Below, piece after piece: positions 1-7,931 of a DNA stretch of 64,000 bases. Origin of the DNA: Flavobacterium acetivorans (GTDB lineage: Bacteria; Bacteroidota; Bacteroidia; Flavobacteriales; Flavobacteriaceae). Location: the NCBI RefSeq assembly GCF_020911885.1, contig NZ_CP087132.1, forward strand, positions 434,001-498,000, written 5' to 3'. Numbering within the stretch: the stretch's first letter is position 1; each line of letters opens with the position of its first letter. Below the pieces are notes generated by a model. The model saw nothing but the letters and a program-made list of their open reading frames with translations. It was not told where the DNA came from and searched no databases. A program made the translations under genes and the position numbers.

Positions 1-222
1 GTTACGCAAGACCCTTCGCAATCAGTAAATGCGAATACTACAAATGGGACTGTAGATGATAATAATGCAAATACAGGTGAGTTCCATAATGGTTTTATTG
101 CTAAAGTAGCTATTTCTAACGGTAAATTTACTGTTTCAGATTACAATGGAGCACAGTTAGCCTCTGGAAAATTGTCCGGTATTAAGAAAAATTCAAGACT
201 AAAATCTATTTTAAAAAAATAA
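1..222 (+). CDS. C-terminal end of an unrecognised protein (5' end outside window)
   Basis: Frame 1 is open from the first base to a TAA at 220-222 and gives 73 residues. The stretch is rich in Asn, Thr, Asp and Gly, then has a short segment that looks like beta strands (FIAKVAISNGKFTVSDYNG) and a basic tail ending in LKSILKK. I recognise no family. The fragment is followed by two hairpin terminators before rlmB, so it is the last gene of its transcription unit. The composition would suit a secreted or cell-surface protein, but the N-terminus is missing and this is a guess. Confidence 0.6.
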   Translation, partial: VTQDPSQSVNANTTNGTVDDNNANTGEFHNGFIAKVAISNGKFTVSDYNGAQLASGKLSGIKKNSRLKSILKK

Positions 223-290
223 ATTATTACTCATTGTCTAGTCCTGAAAAAGTAATACAGGATTAATCAAAAATAAAAGTACAATTTTAG

Positions 291-326
291 ACAGTAGTAA
301 GTTCAGGTTTACTACTGTTTTTTTTT
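291..326 (+). terminator. Rho-independent terminator after the partial gene
   Basis: A perfect 10-bp stem (ACAGTAGTAA at 291-300 with TTACTACTGT at 309-318) with an 8-base loop is followed by a T-run to 326. It lies about 70 bases after the stop at 222 and points rightward. Confidence 0.85.
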
Positions 327-384
327 GTTTTATAAGCTTTAATTTTATTTTGATTACACATCTGATTCGGTTTAACAAAAAATC

Positions 385-420
385 AAAAAAACCACCACCC
401 TAAAAAGTGGTGGTTTTTTT
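385..420 (+). terminator. Second terminator hairpin, just before rlmB
   Basis: ACCACCAC (391-398) pairs with GTGGTGGT (407-414), flanked by A and T runs, so it could work in either direction. It ends two bases before the rlmB -7 element and so insulates that promoter from read-through. Confidence 0.8.
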
Positions 421-421
421 A

Positions 422-429
422 TATATTTG
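422..429 (+). promoter_or_regulatory. Bacteroidota -7 element for rlmB
   Basis: TATATTTG matches TAnnTTTG exactly. The rlmB ATG follows after only four bases, at 434, so the transcript may be leaderless or nearly so. It also rules out a start at 407, which would lie upstream of the promoter. Confidence 0.65.
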
Positions 430-433
430 CACC

Positions 434-1168
434 ATGGAAAAAGAACATCAAATATTTGGGATTAGAGCAATTATCGAAGCGATACAAGCAGGTGCAACAG
501 TAGACAAAGTTTATATTCAAAAGGAAGCGAGCAGCGAACTGATGAAGGACTTAATGAAAGTGATGAAGCGCGGTAATATCAACTTCTCCTATGTTCCTGT
601 TGAAAAACTGAACCGATTGACTCCCAATAACCATCAAGGTGCTGTGGCGACTATCTCTCCTATTTCATTTTTCGACTTAGAAACTTTAATAAATACTGTA
701 GTCGAAAATGGGAAAAAACCTTTGTTTTTAATATTGGATCAAATTTCTGATGCGCGTAATTTTGGCGCTATCATCCGAACTGCGGAGTGTACTGGAGTGA
801 ACGGAATCATTGTTCAAAAAGCAGGATCGGCACCGGTAAACGGTGATACCGTGAAAACATCGGCTGGAGCCGTATTTAATATTCCTATTTGTAAAGTAGA
901 ACACATCAAAGATGCTATTTTTCTTTTGCAGGCCAGCGGAATAAAAACAGTGGCCGCAACTGAAAAAACAGATCAAAACATATATGATATTTCATTAAAT
1001 GAACCTGTGGCAATAATTATGGGATCGGAAGACAGAGGAGTAAATCCTTCTGTATTAAAAATTATTGATGAAAAAGCAAAACTACCCATGTTCGGAACTA
1101 TTGGATCTTTGAATGTTTCGGTTGCTTGTGGCGCTTTTTTATACGAAGCAGTAAGACAAAGAAGTTAA
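434..1168 (+). CDS. rlmB: 23S rRNA (guanosine-2'-O)-methyltransferase RlmB (TrmH family)
   Basis: This 244-residue SPOUT-class methyltransferase probably methylates the 2'-OH of G2251 in the peptidyl-transferase loop of 23S rRNA using S-adenosylmethionine. The N-terminal substrate-binding part begins with EKEHQIFGIRAIIEAI. The C-terminal SpoU domain has the three usual motifs: DARNFGAIIRTAECTGV, then IIMGSEDRGVN, then SLNVSVACGAFLYEA, which form the knotted SAM site. I start it at ATG 434; the frame is open back to 407, but that start lies inside the terminator and before the -7 element. It stands alone, convergent with the rhomboid gene. RlmB and the closely related TrmH-like enzymes are hard to separate by eye, so the exact target base is inferred. 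Confidence 0.9.
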   Translation: MEKEHQIFGIRAIIEAIQAGATVDKVYIQKEASSELMKDLMKVMKRGNINFSYVPVEKLNRLTPNNHQGAVATISPISFFDLETLINTVVENGKKPLFLILDQISDARNFGAIIRTAECTGVNGIIVQKAGSAPVNGDTVKTSAGAVFNIPICKVEHIKDAIFLLQASGIKTVAATEKTDQNIYDISLNEPVAIIMGSEDRGVNPSVLKIIDEKAKLPMFGTIGSLNVSVACGAFLYEAVRQRS

Positions 1169-1213
1169 GAATTTTTGATTCTAGATTTCAAAAATCATAC
1201 ATAATAAAACGAA

Positions 1214-1993
1214 TTAGAGCTCTTGTTCTGGTTCGTTTTTTTGTTCTGAGATAATCACGTATTTCACTTCTTGACTGGAAATATAGTAACTCTGGAAACC
1301 ACCTAATTCCGCTACTTCTTCTATTTTTGGGAGATTCACAAAATTCCCATTTTCATCGAAACGTTGCATGAATTTATCTTCTAAAGGGTTATAATCCGGT
1401 TTTTCCCAATCGTATTTTGGAGCTTTTTTAAACTCCGGTGTTTGATATAAAACAGACAGAACAAAGCCTGTAATTAAACCAGCTAAATGTCCTTCCCAAG
1501 AAATAGTTTCATCTACTTTAGGGAACGCAAACCAAACCATCCCTCCATACACTACAATTATCATCAAAGACAAAGCGATTAATCGATAATATTTGGTCAA
1601 AATTCCTTTAAAAAAAATAAAACTGACCAGAACATAAACCAAACCGCTCGCCCCGATGTGATAACTGGACCGACCAATTACCCAAGTAAAGATACCCGTA
1701 AATAAAATTCCATATCCAATTACCCTCAAAGACTGTTTTCGATAAAAAAACTGTAAAGCAGCTAACAACACTAATAAAGGCAATGAATTACTATAAAGAT
1801 GTTTCAAATCTGAATGAATAAATGGAGCAAAAACAATTCCTTGTAAACCCGATACTGTTCTTGGAAAAATACCGTTTTCAACAAAATCGTAATCAAATCG
1901 AATTTCGAGCCAATAGACAAACCATAAGAACAGCACAAAAAAAAGTGGCATTCCCACAACTGCCGTCGTGAATTTAAAATGTTTATTGCTCAT
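1214..1993 (-). CDS. Rhomboid family intramembrane serine protease
   Basis: This 259-residue polytopic membrane protein carries the rhomboid signature. A HxxxN motif (H65 to N69, HLYSN) is followed by the catalytic GASG with Ser116, and the dyad partner His169 lies in a late helix (WEGHLAGLITG). About six hydrophobic segments lie between residues 8 and 185, followed by a polar cytoplasmic tail of some 70 residues ending in a Gln/Glu-rich stretch. Rhomboids cleave transmembrane helices within the bilayer; the substrate here is unknown. The gene is monocistronic, converging on rlmB and divergent from rarA. The family is certain; the physiological role is not. Confidence 0.93.
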   Translation of the reverse strand: MSNKHFKFTTAVVGMPLFFVLFLWFVYWLEIRFDYDFVENGIFPRTVSGLQGIVFAPFIHSDLKHLYSNSLPLLVLLAALQFFYRKQSLRVIGYGILFTGIFTWVIGRSSYHIGASGLVYVLVSFIFFKGILTKYYRLIALSLMIIVVYGGMVWFAFPKVDETISWEGHLAGLITGFVLSVLYQTPEFKKAPKYDWEKPDYNPLEDKFMQRFDENGNFVNLPKIEEVAELGGFQSYYISSQEVKYVIISEQKNEPEQEL

Positions 1994-2112
1994 CTTTAGC
2001 TTTTTATTTACTATTACTAATTTAAGTCAAAAATTCAACCAAAAATAATTTAGTGCTACTTTGTCATACAAGATAATTTGTTGATTTGTCAGTTCGACCG
2101 CTAGATTATGAC

Positions 2113-2120
2113 TAAATTTG
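2113..2120 (+). promoter_or_regulatory. -7 promoter element for rarA
   Basis: TAAATTTG matches TAnnTTTG exactly, with a TTTG at 2085-2088 about 24 bases upstream as a possible -33 element (slightly long spacing). It lies inside the longer open frame that could begin at 2108, which supports the ATG at 2171 as the true start. Confidence 0.55.
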
Positions 2121-2170
2121 TAATCGGAAATTTTTCGAATTCCCGAATAATCAAATTTGCGATTAAAAAA

Positions 2171-3448
2171 ATGGAAGCACCCTTAGCAGAACGCATACGA
2201 CCACAAAAACTACAAGATTACATCAGTCAATCCCATTTGGTAGGACCAAGCGGTTCTTTAACCCAACAAATTGCAAAAGGAATCATTCCTTCCTTGATTT
2301 TATGGGGACCTCCTGGAACTGGAAAAACAACCTTGGCACAAATTATTGCCCAGGAATCCAAACGTCCTTTTTATATTTTGAGCGCCATAAATTCAGGTGT
2401 AAAAGACATTCGTGATGTTATTGAAAAAGCAAAGCAAAGTGGCGGATTATTTACATCCAAAAACCCTATTCTTTTTATAGATGAGATTCACCGTTTTAGT
2501 AAATCACAACAAGATTCACTTTTGGCGGCTGTAGAGAAAGGATGGATTACCTTGATAGGCGCCACAACAGAAAACCCAAGTTTTGAGGTAATACCCGCTC
2601 TTTTATCTCGTTGTCAAGTCTATATTCTAAATGCGTTCACGAAAGAAGATTTAGGATCTTTATTGCAGCGCGCAATGAAAACGGATGTGATTTTAGCAAC
2701 TAAAAATATTGAATTAAGAGAATCAGAGGCGCTATTGCGACTTTCGGGTGGCGATGGGCGCAAACTATTAAATATTTTTGAACTTGTCGTAAACGCTTCC
2801 GCTGAAAACGAAATTATCATCACTAACGACCGTGTTTTTGAATTAGTACAACAAAACACCGTTTTGTATGACAAAAGTGGTGAACAACATTATGATATAG
2901 TATCGGCTTTTATAAAATCGATCCGAGGAAGCGATCCAAACGGAGCGGTATATTGGTTGGCAAGAATGATTGAAGGAGGCGAAGATGTAAAGTTTATTGC
3001 CCGTAGAATGTTGATTCTTTCCAGCGAAGATATTGGTAACGCCAATCCTACGGCTTTCATTATGGCCAACAATACTTTTCAGGCGGTTTCCACCATTGGT
3101 TATCCGGAAAGCCGAATTATACTGAGTCAATGCGCTATTTACCTAGCGACCTCTCCAAAAAGCAATGCTTCTTATTTGGCAATTGGTACTGCTCAGCAAT
3201 TAGTAAAACAAACTGGCGATTTGTCTGTGCCCATTCATTTGCGAAATGCTCCCACTAAATTAATGAAAGAATTGGGTTATGGCGAAGAATACAAATACTC
3301 CCATGATTTCGCCAATAATTTTGCCGAACAAGAATTCTTACCAAATGAATTAAGTAACAAAGCCATCTATGTTCCCGGAAATAATTCTCGCGAAAACACA
3401 ACTCGTGAATTCCTTAAAAACAGATGGAAAGACAAATATGGATATTAG
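2171..3448 (+). CDS. rarA: Replication-associated recombination protein A (RarA/MgsA AAA+ ATPase)
   Basis: This 425-residue clamp-loader-like AAA+ ATPase acts at stalled replication forks. Walker A is GPPGTGKT (residues 46-53) and Walker B is LFIDEIHRF (about 101-109), followed by sensor 1 ([10 protein letters not shown]), the arginine finger in LLSRCQ, and the C-terminal MgsA tetramerisation region ([20 protein letters not shown], then [10 protein letters not shown]). I use ATG 2171 because the -7 element at 2113-2120 lies inside the longer frame and the family normally starts with a MxxPLAERxRP sequence. Bacterial relatives are about 430 residues, so it is full length. It is transcribed alone, divergent from the rhomboid gene. 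Confidence 0.94.
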   Translation: MEAPLAERIRPQKLQDYISQSHLVGPSGSLTQQIAKGIIPSLILWGPPGTGKTTLAQIIAQESKRPFYILSAINSGVKDIRDVIEKAKQSGGLFTSKNPILFIDEIHRFSKSQQDSLLAAVEKGWITLIGATTENPSFEVIPALLSRCQVYILNAFTKEDLGSLLQRAMKTDVILATKNIELRESEALLRLSGGDGRKLLNIFELVVNASAENEIIITNDRVFELVQQNTVLYDKSGEQHYDIVSAFIKSIRGSDPNGAVYWLARMIEGGEDVKFIARRMLILSSEDIGNANPTAFIMANNTFQAVSTIGYPESRIILSQCAIYLATSPKSNASYLAIGTAQQLVKQTGDLSVPIHLRNAPTKLMKELGYGEEYKYSHDFANNFAEQEFLPNELSNKAIYVPGNNSRENTTREFLKNRWKDKYGY

Positions 3449-3487
3449 TGTTCAGTCAAAGTTAGCAGATAACAAGTGATAAATAAC

Positions 3488-3539
3488 AAAAAAAAACAGA
3501 TTTCAGATTAGATATTTAACATCCTTAATCTGAAATCTG
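3488..3539 (-). terminator. Terminator of the TPR-mpl-radC-yjjG operon (leftward)
   Basis: A perfect 14-bp stem joins 3497-3510 to 3526-3539 with a 15-base loop. The A-run at 3488-3496 reads as a U-run on the minus strand, so it ends the leftward operon. It may also help stop rarA transcription. Confidence 0.8.
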
Positions 3540-3543
3540 AACA

Positions 3544-4278
3544 TTAGAATTTAACATCCACTTTTTCGGAGATTAATTTGTCGTTTTCGTAATATTCAAA
3601 AGACCAGTGATTTTCTTTCCCTATTAAAACGCCATGAATCGATCCTTTCACTGCAATAAAAAAACTTGGATTAGAAGTCTTATAAACTTTCATAACCACT
3701 TTAGGTGTACTGTCGACCAGTTGAAAACCATTGTTCATAGGCTGAGCATAAAGCAAATTTACAGCAGCCGTACTTTGGGACTGAATCATTACATTTGATG
3801 GAGAGACAGGTGTTGAAACCGCAATCATTTCTTGACTAACCTTATTTATCGCTTGACCACTGTATTTATATTGCAAAGCATAAACTGATTTAAAAGCTTC
3901 ATTCAAAGCCTCTGTATAGGACAATTGATAATCTTTCTCCTTACTTTTTCCAATTTCTGATTGAAAAACTATTTTTCCGTAACAATCTTTAAGAGTAATG
4001 AAAAGTTTAGTGACTAAAAACCCATTATCTTTTACTACATCATAATAAAGCAAGCCACATCTATCATTATATTCACTTGAAATGGACTCATTAGCATAAA
4101 AAGCTTTAAAACCTGCTTTGTCTAAATTAAATTTAGATAAAGTCGCGAGGCGATATTGATTATCCGTTTTCATAAAATCAAACTTCAATGGCAAAACAAC
4201 GGCCTTGTAGTCATTAACCGATTGTGCAAAACCGAAACTACCAACAAACAATAACACAAATAAAAATCTTAGCTTCAT
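3544..4278 (-). CDS. Secreted protein of unknown function
   Basis: The 244-residue product starts with a typical signal peptide (MKLRFLFVLLFVGSFGFAQ, cleavage probably after Ala18) and is otherwise soluble. The mature part holds several conserved-looking segments, among them LPLKFDFMKTDNQYRLATL near the N-terminus and a C-terminal region (residues about 185-244) with alternating hydrophobic residues that suggests a beta-rich fold. I do not recognise a characterised family; similar proteins seem to occur only in Flavobacteriaceae. Its start lies two bases after the yjjG-like stop, making it the last gene of the operon. Location is periplasm or outer-membrane surface by inference. Confidence 0.75.
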   Translation of the reverse strand: MKLRFLFVLLFVGSFGFAQSVNDYKAVVLPLKFDFMKTDNQYRLATLSKFNLDKAGFKAFYANESISSEYNDRCGLLYYDVVKDNGFLVTKLFITLKDCYGKIVFQSEIGKSKEKDYQLSYTEALNEAFKSVYALQYKYSGQAINKVSQEMIAVSTPVSPSNVMIQSQSTAAVNLLYAQPMNNGFQLVDSTPKVVMKVYKTSNPSFFIAVKGSIHGVLIGKENHWSFEYYENDKLISEKVDVKF

Positions 4279-4280
4279 AA

Positions 4281-4970
4281 TTATAAATATTTTTTTAGTT
4301 CTAATAAATGATTGACTTGTTTAATATTTTGTTCAACTTGAACATTACTTTCGTTAAAAAAAATGGCGTCTAAACCCGCGTCAAGGGCTCCTTGAACATC
4401 TGCATCAAATGAATCACCTATCATAATACTATGCTCTTTTTTAGCATTGGCAATGTTTAATGCATGTTCAAAAATAATAGGATTTGGCTTTTTTACTCCC
4501 GCCATCTCAGAATTAGTTACCGAATCAAAATAAATCTCCAACCTAGAATTTTTCATTTTTCTAAATTGAACGTCCGCAAAACCATTAGTAATAATATGAA
4601 GTTTATACTTCCCATTGAGATAGTCCAAAATCTCAAAAGCACCATCAAAAAGATGATTATTATCTGGTAACAACTCAATATATTCCTTAGAAATCGCTTC
4701 AATTTCCTCATCAGAAATATCATAATTTAAGGCATCAAAGGATTCTTTCAACCGCTTGTAACGCAACTCCTGATGGGTAATTTTATCGTATTGATACAAT
4801 GCCCAACAGGCCTGATTGATGGGTACATATTTTTCAATAAATTCATCAATTTCAATTTCAGGATGCTTCTGTCTGAATATTTTCTCAAATGTTAATTCGG
4901 AATTTTTATCAAAATCCCAAAGTGTATGATCTAAATCAAAGAACACATCTTTTATATTACCAATTTTCAT
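4281..4970 (-). CDS. yjjG: YjjG-family HAD pyrimidine nucleotidase
   Basis: This is a 229-residue haloacid-dehalogenase-fold phosphatase. Motif I is FFDLDHTLWDF with the nucleophile Asp12 and acid/base Asp14; motif II is HIITNGF; the lysine motif is VKKPNPIIF; motif IV is MIGDSFDADVQGA. The Trp after motif I and the length match the noncanonical pyrimidine nucleotidase (YjjG) branch, which dephosphorylates damaged or halogenated dUMP-type nucleotides and so keeps them out of DNA. It lies nine bases after radC and two before the secreted-protein gene, all on the same strand. The HAD class is certain; the YjjG assignment is strong but substrate use in this family is broad. Confidence 0.87.
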   Translation of the reverse strand: MKIGNIKDVFFDLDHTLWDFDKNSELTFEKIFRQKHPEIEIDEFIEKYVPINQACWALYQYDKITHQELRYKRLKESFDALNYDISDEEIEAISKEYIELLPDNNHLFDGAFEILDYLNGKYKLHIITNGFADVQFRKMKNSRLEIYFDSVTNSEMAGVKKPNPIIFEHALNIANAKKEHSIMIGDSFDADVQGALDAGLDAIFFNESNVQVEQNIKQVNHLLELKKYL

Positions 4971-4979
4971 TTTATTTTT

Positions 4980-5675
4980 TTAGAATATTCCTTCATCAAC
5001 AAAGCTAAAGTAATTATTTTCAGTAACAATCAAATGGTCCAATACTTTTATCTCTAAACTATCCCCGGCTGATTTTAACTTTTTAGTAATTTGCTTGTCG
5101 GCATCACTAGGAACCAAAGTCCCGGAAGGATGATTATGACACAAAATCAAAGCGGTAGCTCCCATTTCAAGAGCAGTTTTAAATACGAGCCTTACATCAA
5201 CCAAAGTTCCGGTTATTCCGCCTTTACTTAGTTGTGATTTTGAAAGTATTTTATTCGAATTATTCAAATATACAATCCAAAATTCTTCATGTGGCAATTC
5301 CCCAATCAGCGGTTGCATAATCTCGAAAATCATCTTGCTTGAAGTAATCTTAATCAATTTAACAGCTTCTTCAGCCCTTCTTCTCCTTCCTAATTCTAAA
5401 GCAGCTATAATCGAAATGGCTTTTGCCTCGCCTATTCCTTTGAAATGCATCAGCTGAGAAACTGATAATTTCCCTAAACTATTCAAATTATTATCAACGC
5501 TGGCCAAAATCCTTTTGCTTAAATCAACTGCCGATTCGTTACGACTTCCTGAACCAATCAAAATTGCGATTAATTCAGCATCACTCAAAGCACTTTTGCC
5601 TTTCAGCATTAGTTTTTCTCGTGGCTTATCGTCTTCGGACCAATTCGCGATTGAAAAAAAGGAATTTTCAGCCAT
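4980..5675 (-). CDS. radC: RadC family JAMM-domain protein
   Basis: The 231-residue product has an N-terminal helix-hairpin-helix region (about residues 15-95, with SDAELIAILIGSGSRN and LMHFKGIGEAKA) and a C-terminal MPN+/JAMM metalloprotease-like domain. The zinc motif is complete: Glu130 or Glu131, His180 and His182 in CHNHPSG, and Asp193 in PSDAD. RadC was first linked to DNA repair, but its biochemical role remains unsettled, so the name should be read as a family label. It sits between mpl and yjjG in the operon, 35 bases after mpl. Length is normal for chromosomal RadC proteins. Confidence 0.93.
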   Translation of the reverse strand: MAENSFFSIANWSEDDKPREKLMLKGKSALSDAELIAILIGSGSRNESAVDLSKRILASVDNNLNSLGKLSVSQLMHFKGIGEAKAISIIAALELGRRRRAEEAVKLIKITSSKMIFEIMQPLIGELPHEEFWIVYLNNSNKILSKSQLSKGGITGTLVDVRLVFKTALEMGATALILCHNHPSGTLVPSDADKQITKKLKSAGDSLEIKVLDHLIVTENNYFSFVDEGIF

Positions 5676-5710
5676 AACAATAAATTTTAGATTAGTTCAT
5701 CTCAGCTCAT

Positions 5711-7069
5711 TTAATTCGAAATCAATCCTTTCACCTCATCAAAATCCAAGCCGCCATAATTCCCAGAACTCATCAGTAATAAAGCTGAATTTTCTAGATT
5801 TTGATTAAATAAATAATCCTTGAATTCTTTTGGGTTAGTATAAATAATCAAATCTTTTCTATTGAAAGCAGTAGCAATTTGTTCATAACTCACTTCTTCC
5901 AATTGTTTTATTTTTACTGCGTCAGGCGAATAAAAAACAACCGCTTTATCAGCGTATTCCAAAGCTCCTTCATATTCTTTTAAAAACTCCGCATTTAGAC
6001 TGCTATACGTATGTAATTCTAAACAAGCCACCAAAGTTCTATTTGGATATTGTTCTTTTACGGCTTTGGTCGTAGCGGAAACTTTAGATGGTGAATGTGC
6101 AAAATCTTTATAAGCAACTTTTGTTTTGCTTTCGGCAATTTTCTCCAAACGTTTAGAAGCTCCTTTAAAACTGGCAATTGCCTCATAAAAATCGGCCTCA
6201 TCAACTCCCATGTTTTGGCAAATCCATTTGGCTCCAGCCAAATTATTAAGATTATGCGCCCCAAAAACTTCGATAGGCATGTCCCCTTCCGGAGTTTCTA
6301 ATAAGGTTGTCCCGTCTTCTACTTTATAATTTGGTGTTTTATATCCTAATTTACGAATCGGGTTTACGGCTGCTTCAGCAACTCGTTTCACCTCCGAATC
6401 TTCTTCATTATAGACTAAAATTCCGCCATTAGTAATCTTACCAATAAAAATCTCAAACTGTTCTACATAGTTATCATAGGTGGGAAAAACATTGATATGA
6501 TCCCAAGCAATGCCCGAAATTAAAGCAATATTGGGCTGATATAAATGGAATTTTGGTCTTCTATCTATTGGTGAAGACAAATATTCATCTCCTTCCAAAA
6601 CGATAAAATCATTTTCTTCGGTAAGATGAACCATGGTATCAAAACCTTCTAATTGCGCTCCAACCATATAATCTACAGCAATATCGTGATAATGCATCAC
6701 ATGAAGAATCATCGAAGTAATGGTTGTTTTCCCGTGGGAACCGCCAATGACTACTCTGGTTTTATTTTTGGATTGTTCGTATAGAAATTCTGGATAAGAA
6801 TATATTTTCAACCCTAATTCCTGAGCTTTCAATAATTCCGGATTATCGGCTTTGGCATGCATTCCTAAGATTACTGCTTCAATATCTGAGTTTATTTTTT
6901 CAGGAAACCAGCCTAATTCCACAGGAAGAATTCCTTTTTTGTCCAATCTTGATTTAGACGGCTCAAAAATAGCGTCGTCACTTCCCGTGACCTGATATCC
7001 TTTATTGTGTAATGCTAGCGCTAGATTGTGCATGGCGCTTCCTCCGATAGCGATAAAATGTGTACGCAT
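5711..7069 (-). CDS. mpl: UDP-N-acetylmuramate:L-alanyl-gamma-D-glutamyl-meso-diaminopimelate ligase (Mpl)
   Basis: This 452-residue Mur ligase recycles cell-wall tripeptide by joining it directly to UDP-MurNAc in the cytoplasm with ATP. The N-terminal UDP-binding domain starts MRTHFIAIGGSAMHNLA. The central ATPase has the P-loop GSHGKTT (residues 110-116), the conserved EGDEYLSS and the HINVFPTYDNY segment typical of Mur ligases. The C-terminal ligase domain contains DFAHSPSKVSAT, a hallmark of Mpl rather than MurC, which has a different DYAHHPTE-like motif. It follows the TPR gene by 38 bases and precedes radC by 35. Confidence 0.93.
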   Translation of the reverse strand: MRTHFIAIGGSAMHNLALALHNKGYQVTGSDDAIFEPSKSRLDKKGILPVELGWFPEKINSDIEAVILGMHAKADNPELLKAQELGLKIYSYPEFLYEQSKNKTRVVIGGSHGKTTITSMILHVMHYHDIAVDYMVGAQLEGFDTMVHLTEENDFIVLEGDEYLSSPIDRRPKFHLYQPNIALISGIAWDHINVFPTYDNYVEQFEIFIGKITNGGILVYNEEDSEVKRVAEAAVNPIRKLGYKTPNYKVEDGTTLLETPEGDMPIEVFGAHNLNNLAGAKWICQNMGVDEADFYEAIASFKGASKRLEKIAESKTKVAYKDFAHSPSKVSATTKAVKEQYPNRTLVACLELHTYSSLNAEFLKEYEGALEYADKAVVFYSPDAVKIKQLEEVSYEQIATAFNRKDLIIYTNPKEFKDYLFNQNLENSALLLMSSGNYGGLDFDEVKGLISN

Positions 7070-7107
7070 TCTAATTTATTGGTTTATGGTTGTTGCATTC
7101 AAGATTA

Positions 7108-7809
7108 CTACTCTATCTTGAATTTATTATTATAAGACTCTAATACTTTATTGGCTTTTTCAGGCTCTTTCATTTTGTTTTTATACAAATTAACTAGTTT
7201 TTGATAACTTTTCTTCGAACCTCCTTCAATTATTGCTTTATTGTATTGCTGCTCAGCTAGAGTATATCTTTTAAAATATTCCTCGATATGTCCCCTTGAC
7301 AAATAACCATCAACGGGAGACAATCGCAATAATTCGTTAGAATATTGTATGGCTTTGGCTTCGCTACCCCCTACAATTCCAGGCAACTGAATATAAAGTT
7401 CTATCAAAGCCCAGCGCGATTCAATATGTTTTGGATCGAGACTAATGGCTTTTTCAAAAGAATCTTTAACCTCTCCAACCATACCAAGAGCCTTAAACTT
7501 ATTCGATTCTTTGGCTTTCATTCCTAAGGCGCCTCCATATTTGTAATAATAATCAGCCTCTTTGGTTTTCAATTGTTTGAGTCTTTTATAATACCCAATT
7601 GCCTTGTCCCAAGATTTGTTTTTTCCGGCAATATCTCCCAAATATTCCATCGTTTTTAAATGATTTGGATTTTCATTTAAAAAAAGCTCAAAAACAGCTT
7701 CTGCCTGAGCCCATTTTTCTTCTTTAAAAAGCTTTAGCCCTTTATCAAAATTAGATTGAGACCAGGCGATTATTGGAAGAAATACCATTAAATATACAAA
7801 ATGCTTCAT
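7108..7809 (-). CDS. Tetratricopeptide-repeat protein with signal peptide
   Basis: The 233-residue product has a short signal peptide (MKHFVYLMVFLPIIAWSQ) followed by about five TPR-like helix pairs. Clear repeats are FDKGLKLFKEEKWAQAEAVF (residues about 21-40), the next unit around KTMEYLGDIAGKNKSWDKAIGYY, and one around GEVKDSFEKAISLDPKHIESR. TPR proteins serve as interaction scaffolds; the partner is unknown. It heads the operon leading into mpl, suggesting a periplasmic role possibly tied to the envelope, though operon membership is the only evidence. An alternative Met at residue 8 would still keep a signal-like segment. Confidence 0.85.
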   Translation of the reverse strand: MKHFVYLMVFLPIIAWSQSNFDKGLKLFKEEKWAQAEAVFELFLNENPNHLKTMEYLGDIAGKNKSWDKAIGYYKRLKQLKTKEADYYYKYGGALGMKAKESNKFKALGMVGEVKDSFEKAISLDPKHIESRWALIELYIQLPGIVGGSEAKAIQYSNELLRLSPVDGYLSRGHIEEYFKRYTLAEQQYNKAIIEGGSKKSYQKLVNLYKNKMKEPEKANKVLESYNNKFKIE

Positions 7810-7813
7810 GGTT

Positions 7814-7821
7814 CAAAAATA
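7814..7821 (-). promoter_or_regulatory. -7 promoter element of the TPR-mpl operon
   Basis: On the minus strand, TATTTTTG (7821 down to 7814) matches TAnnTTTG exactly. The TPR start codon begins at 7809, four bases further on, the same spacing as at rlmB, which suggests a leaderless or almost leaderless mRNA. Confidence 0.6.
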
Positions 7822-7870
7822 AGGAAATTTATAATTGTAATCCACTTTCGTTCCAAAAGGTTTAACAATA

Positions 7871-7913
7871 AAAAAGCCTCTTAACTTGTTTTCACACAAG
7901 ATAAGAGGCTTTT
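7871..7913 (-). terminator. Terminator of the S46 peptidase gene
   Basis: AAAAAGCCTCTTA pairs with TAAGAGGCTTTT around a CTTG/CAAG extension and a short loop. Read on the minus strand it ends in a U-run, so it serves the S46 peptidase gene that ends at 7932. Confidence 0.85.
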
Positions 7914-7931
7914 AAAGTTTAAACCAATCGC

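Noticed and set aside
2108..2170. Earlier start for rarA, adding 21 residues
   Set aside because: A perfect -7 promoter element lies inside this stretch (2113-2120), so transcription would start downstream of that ATG, and the added residues are not part of the family's usual N-terminus.
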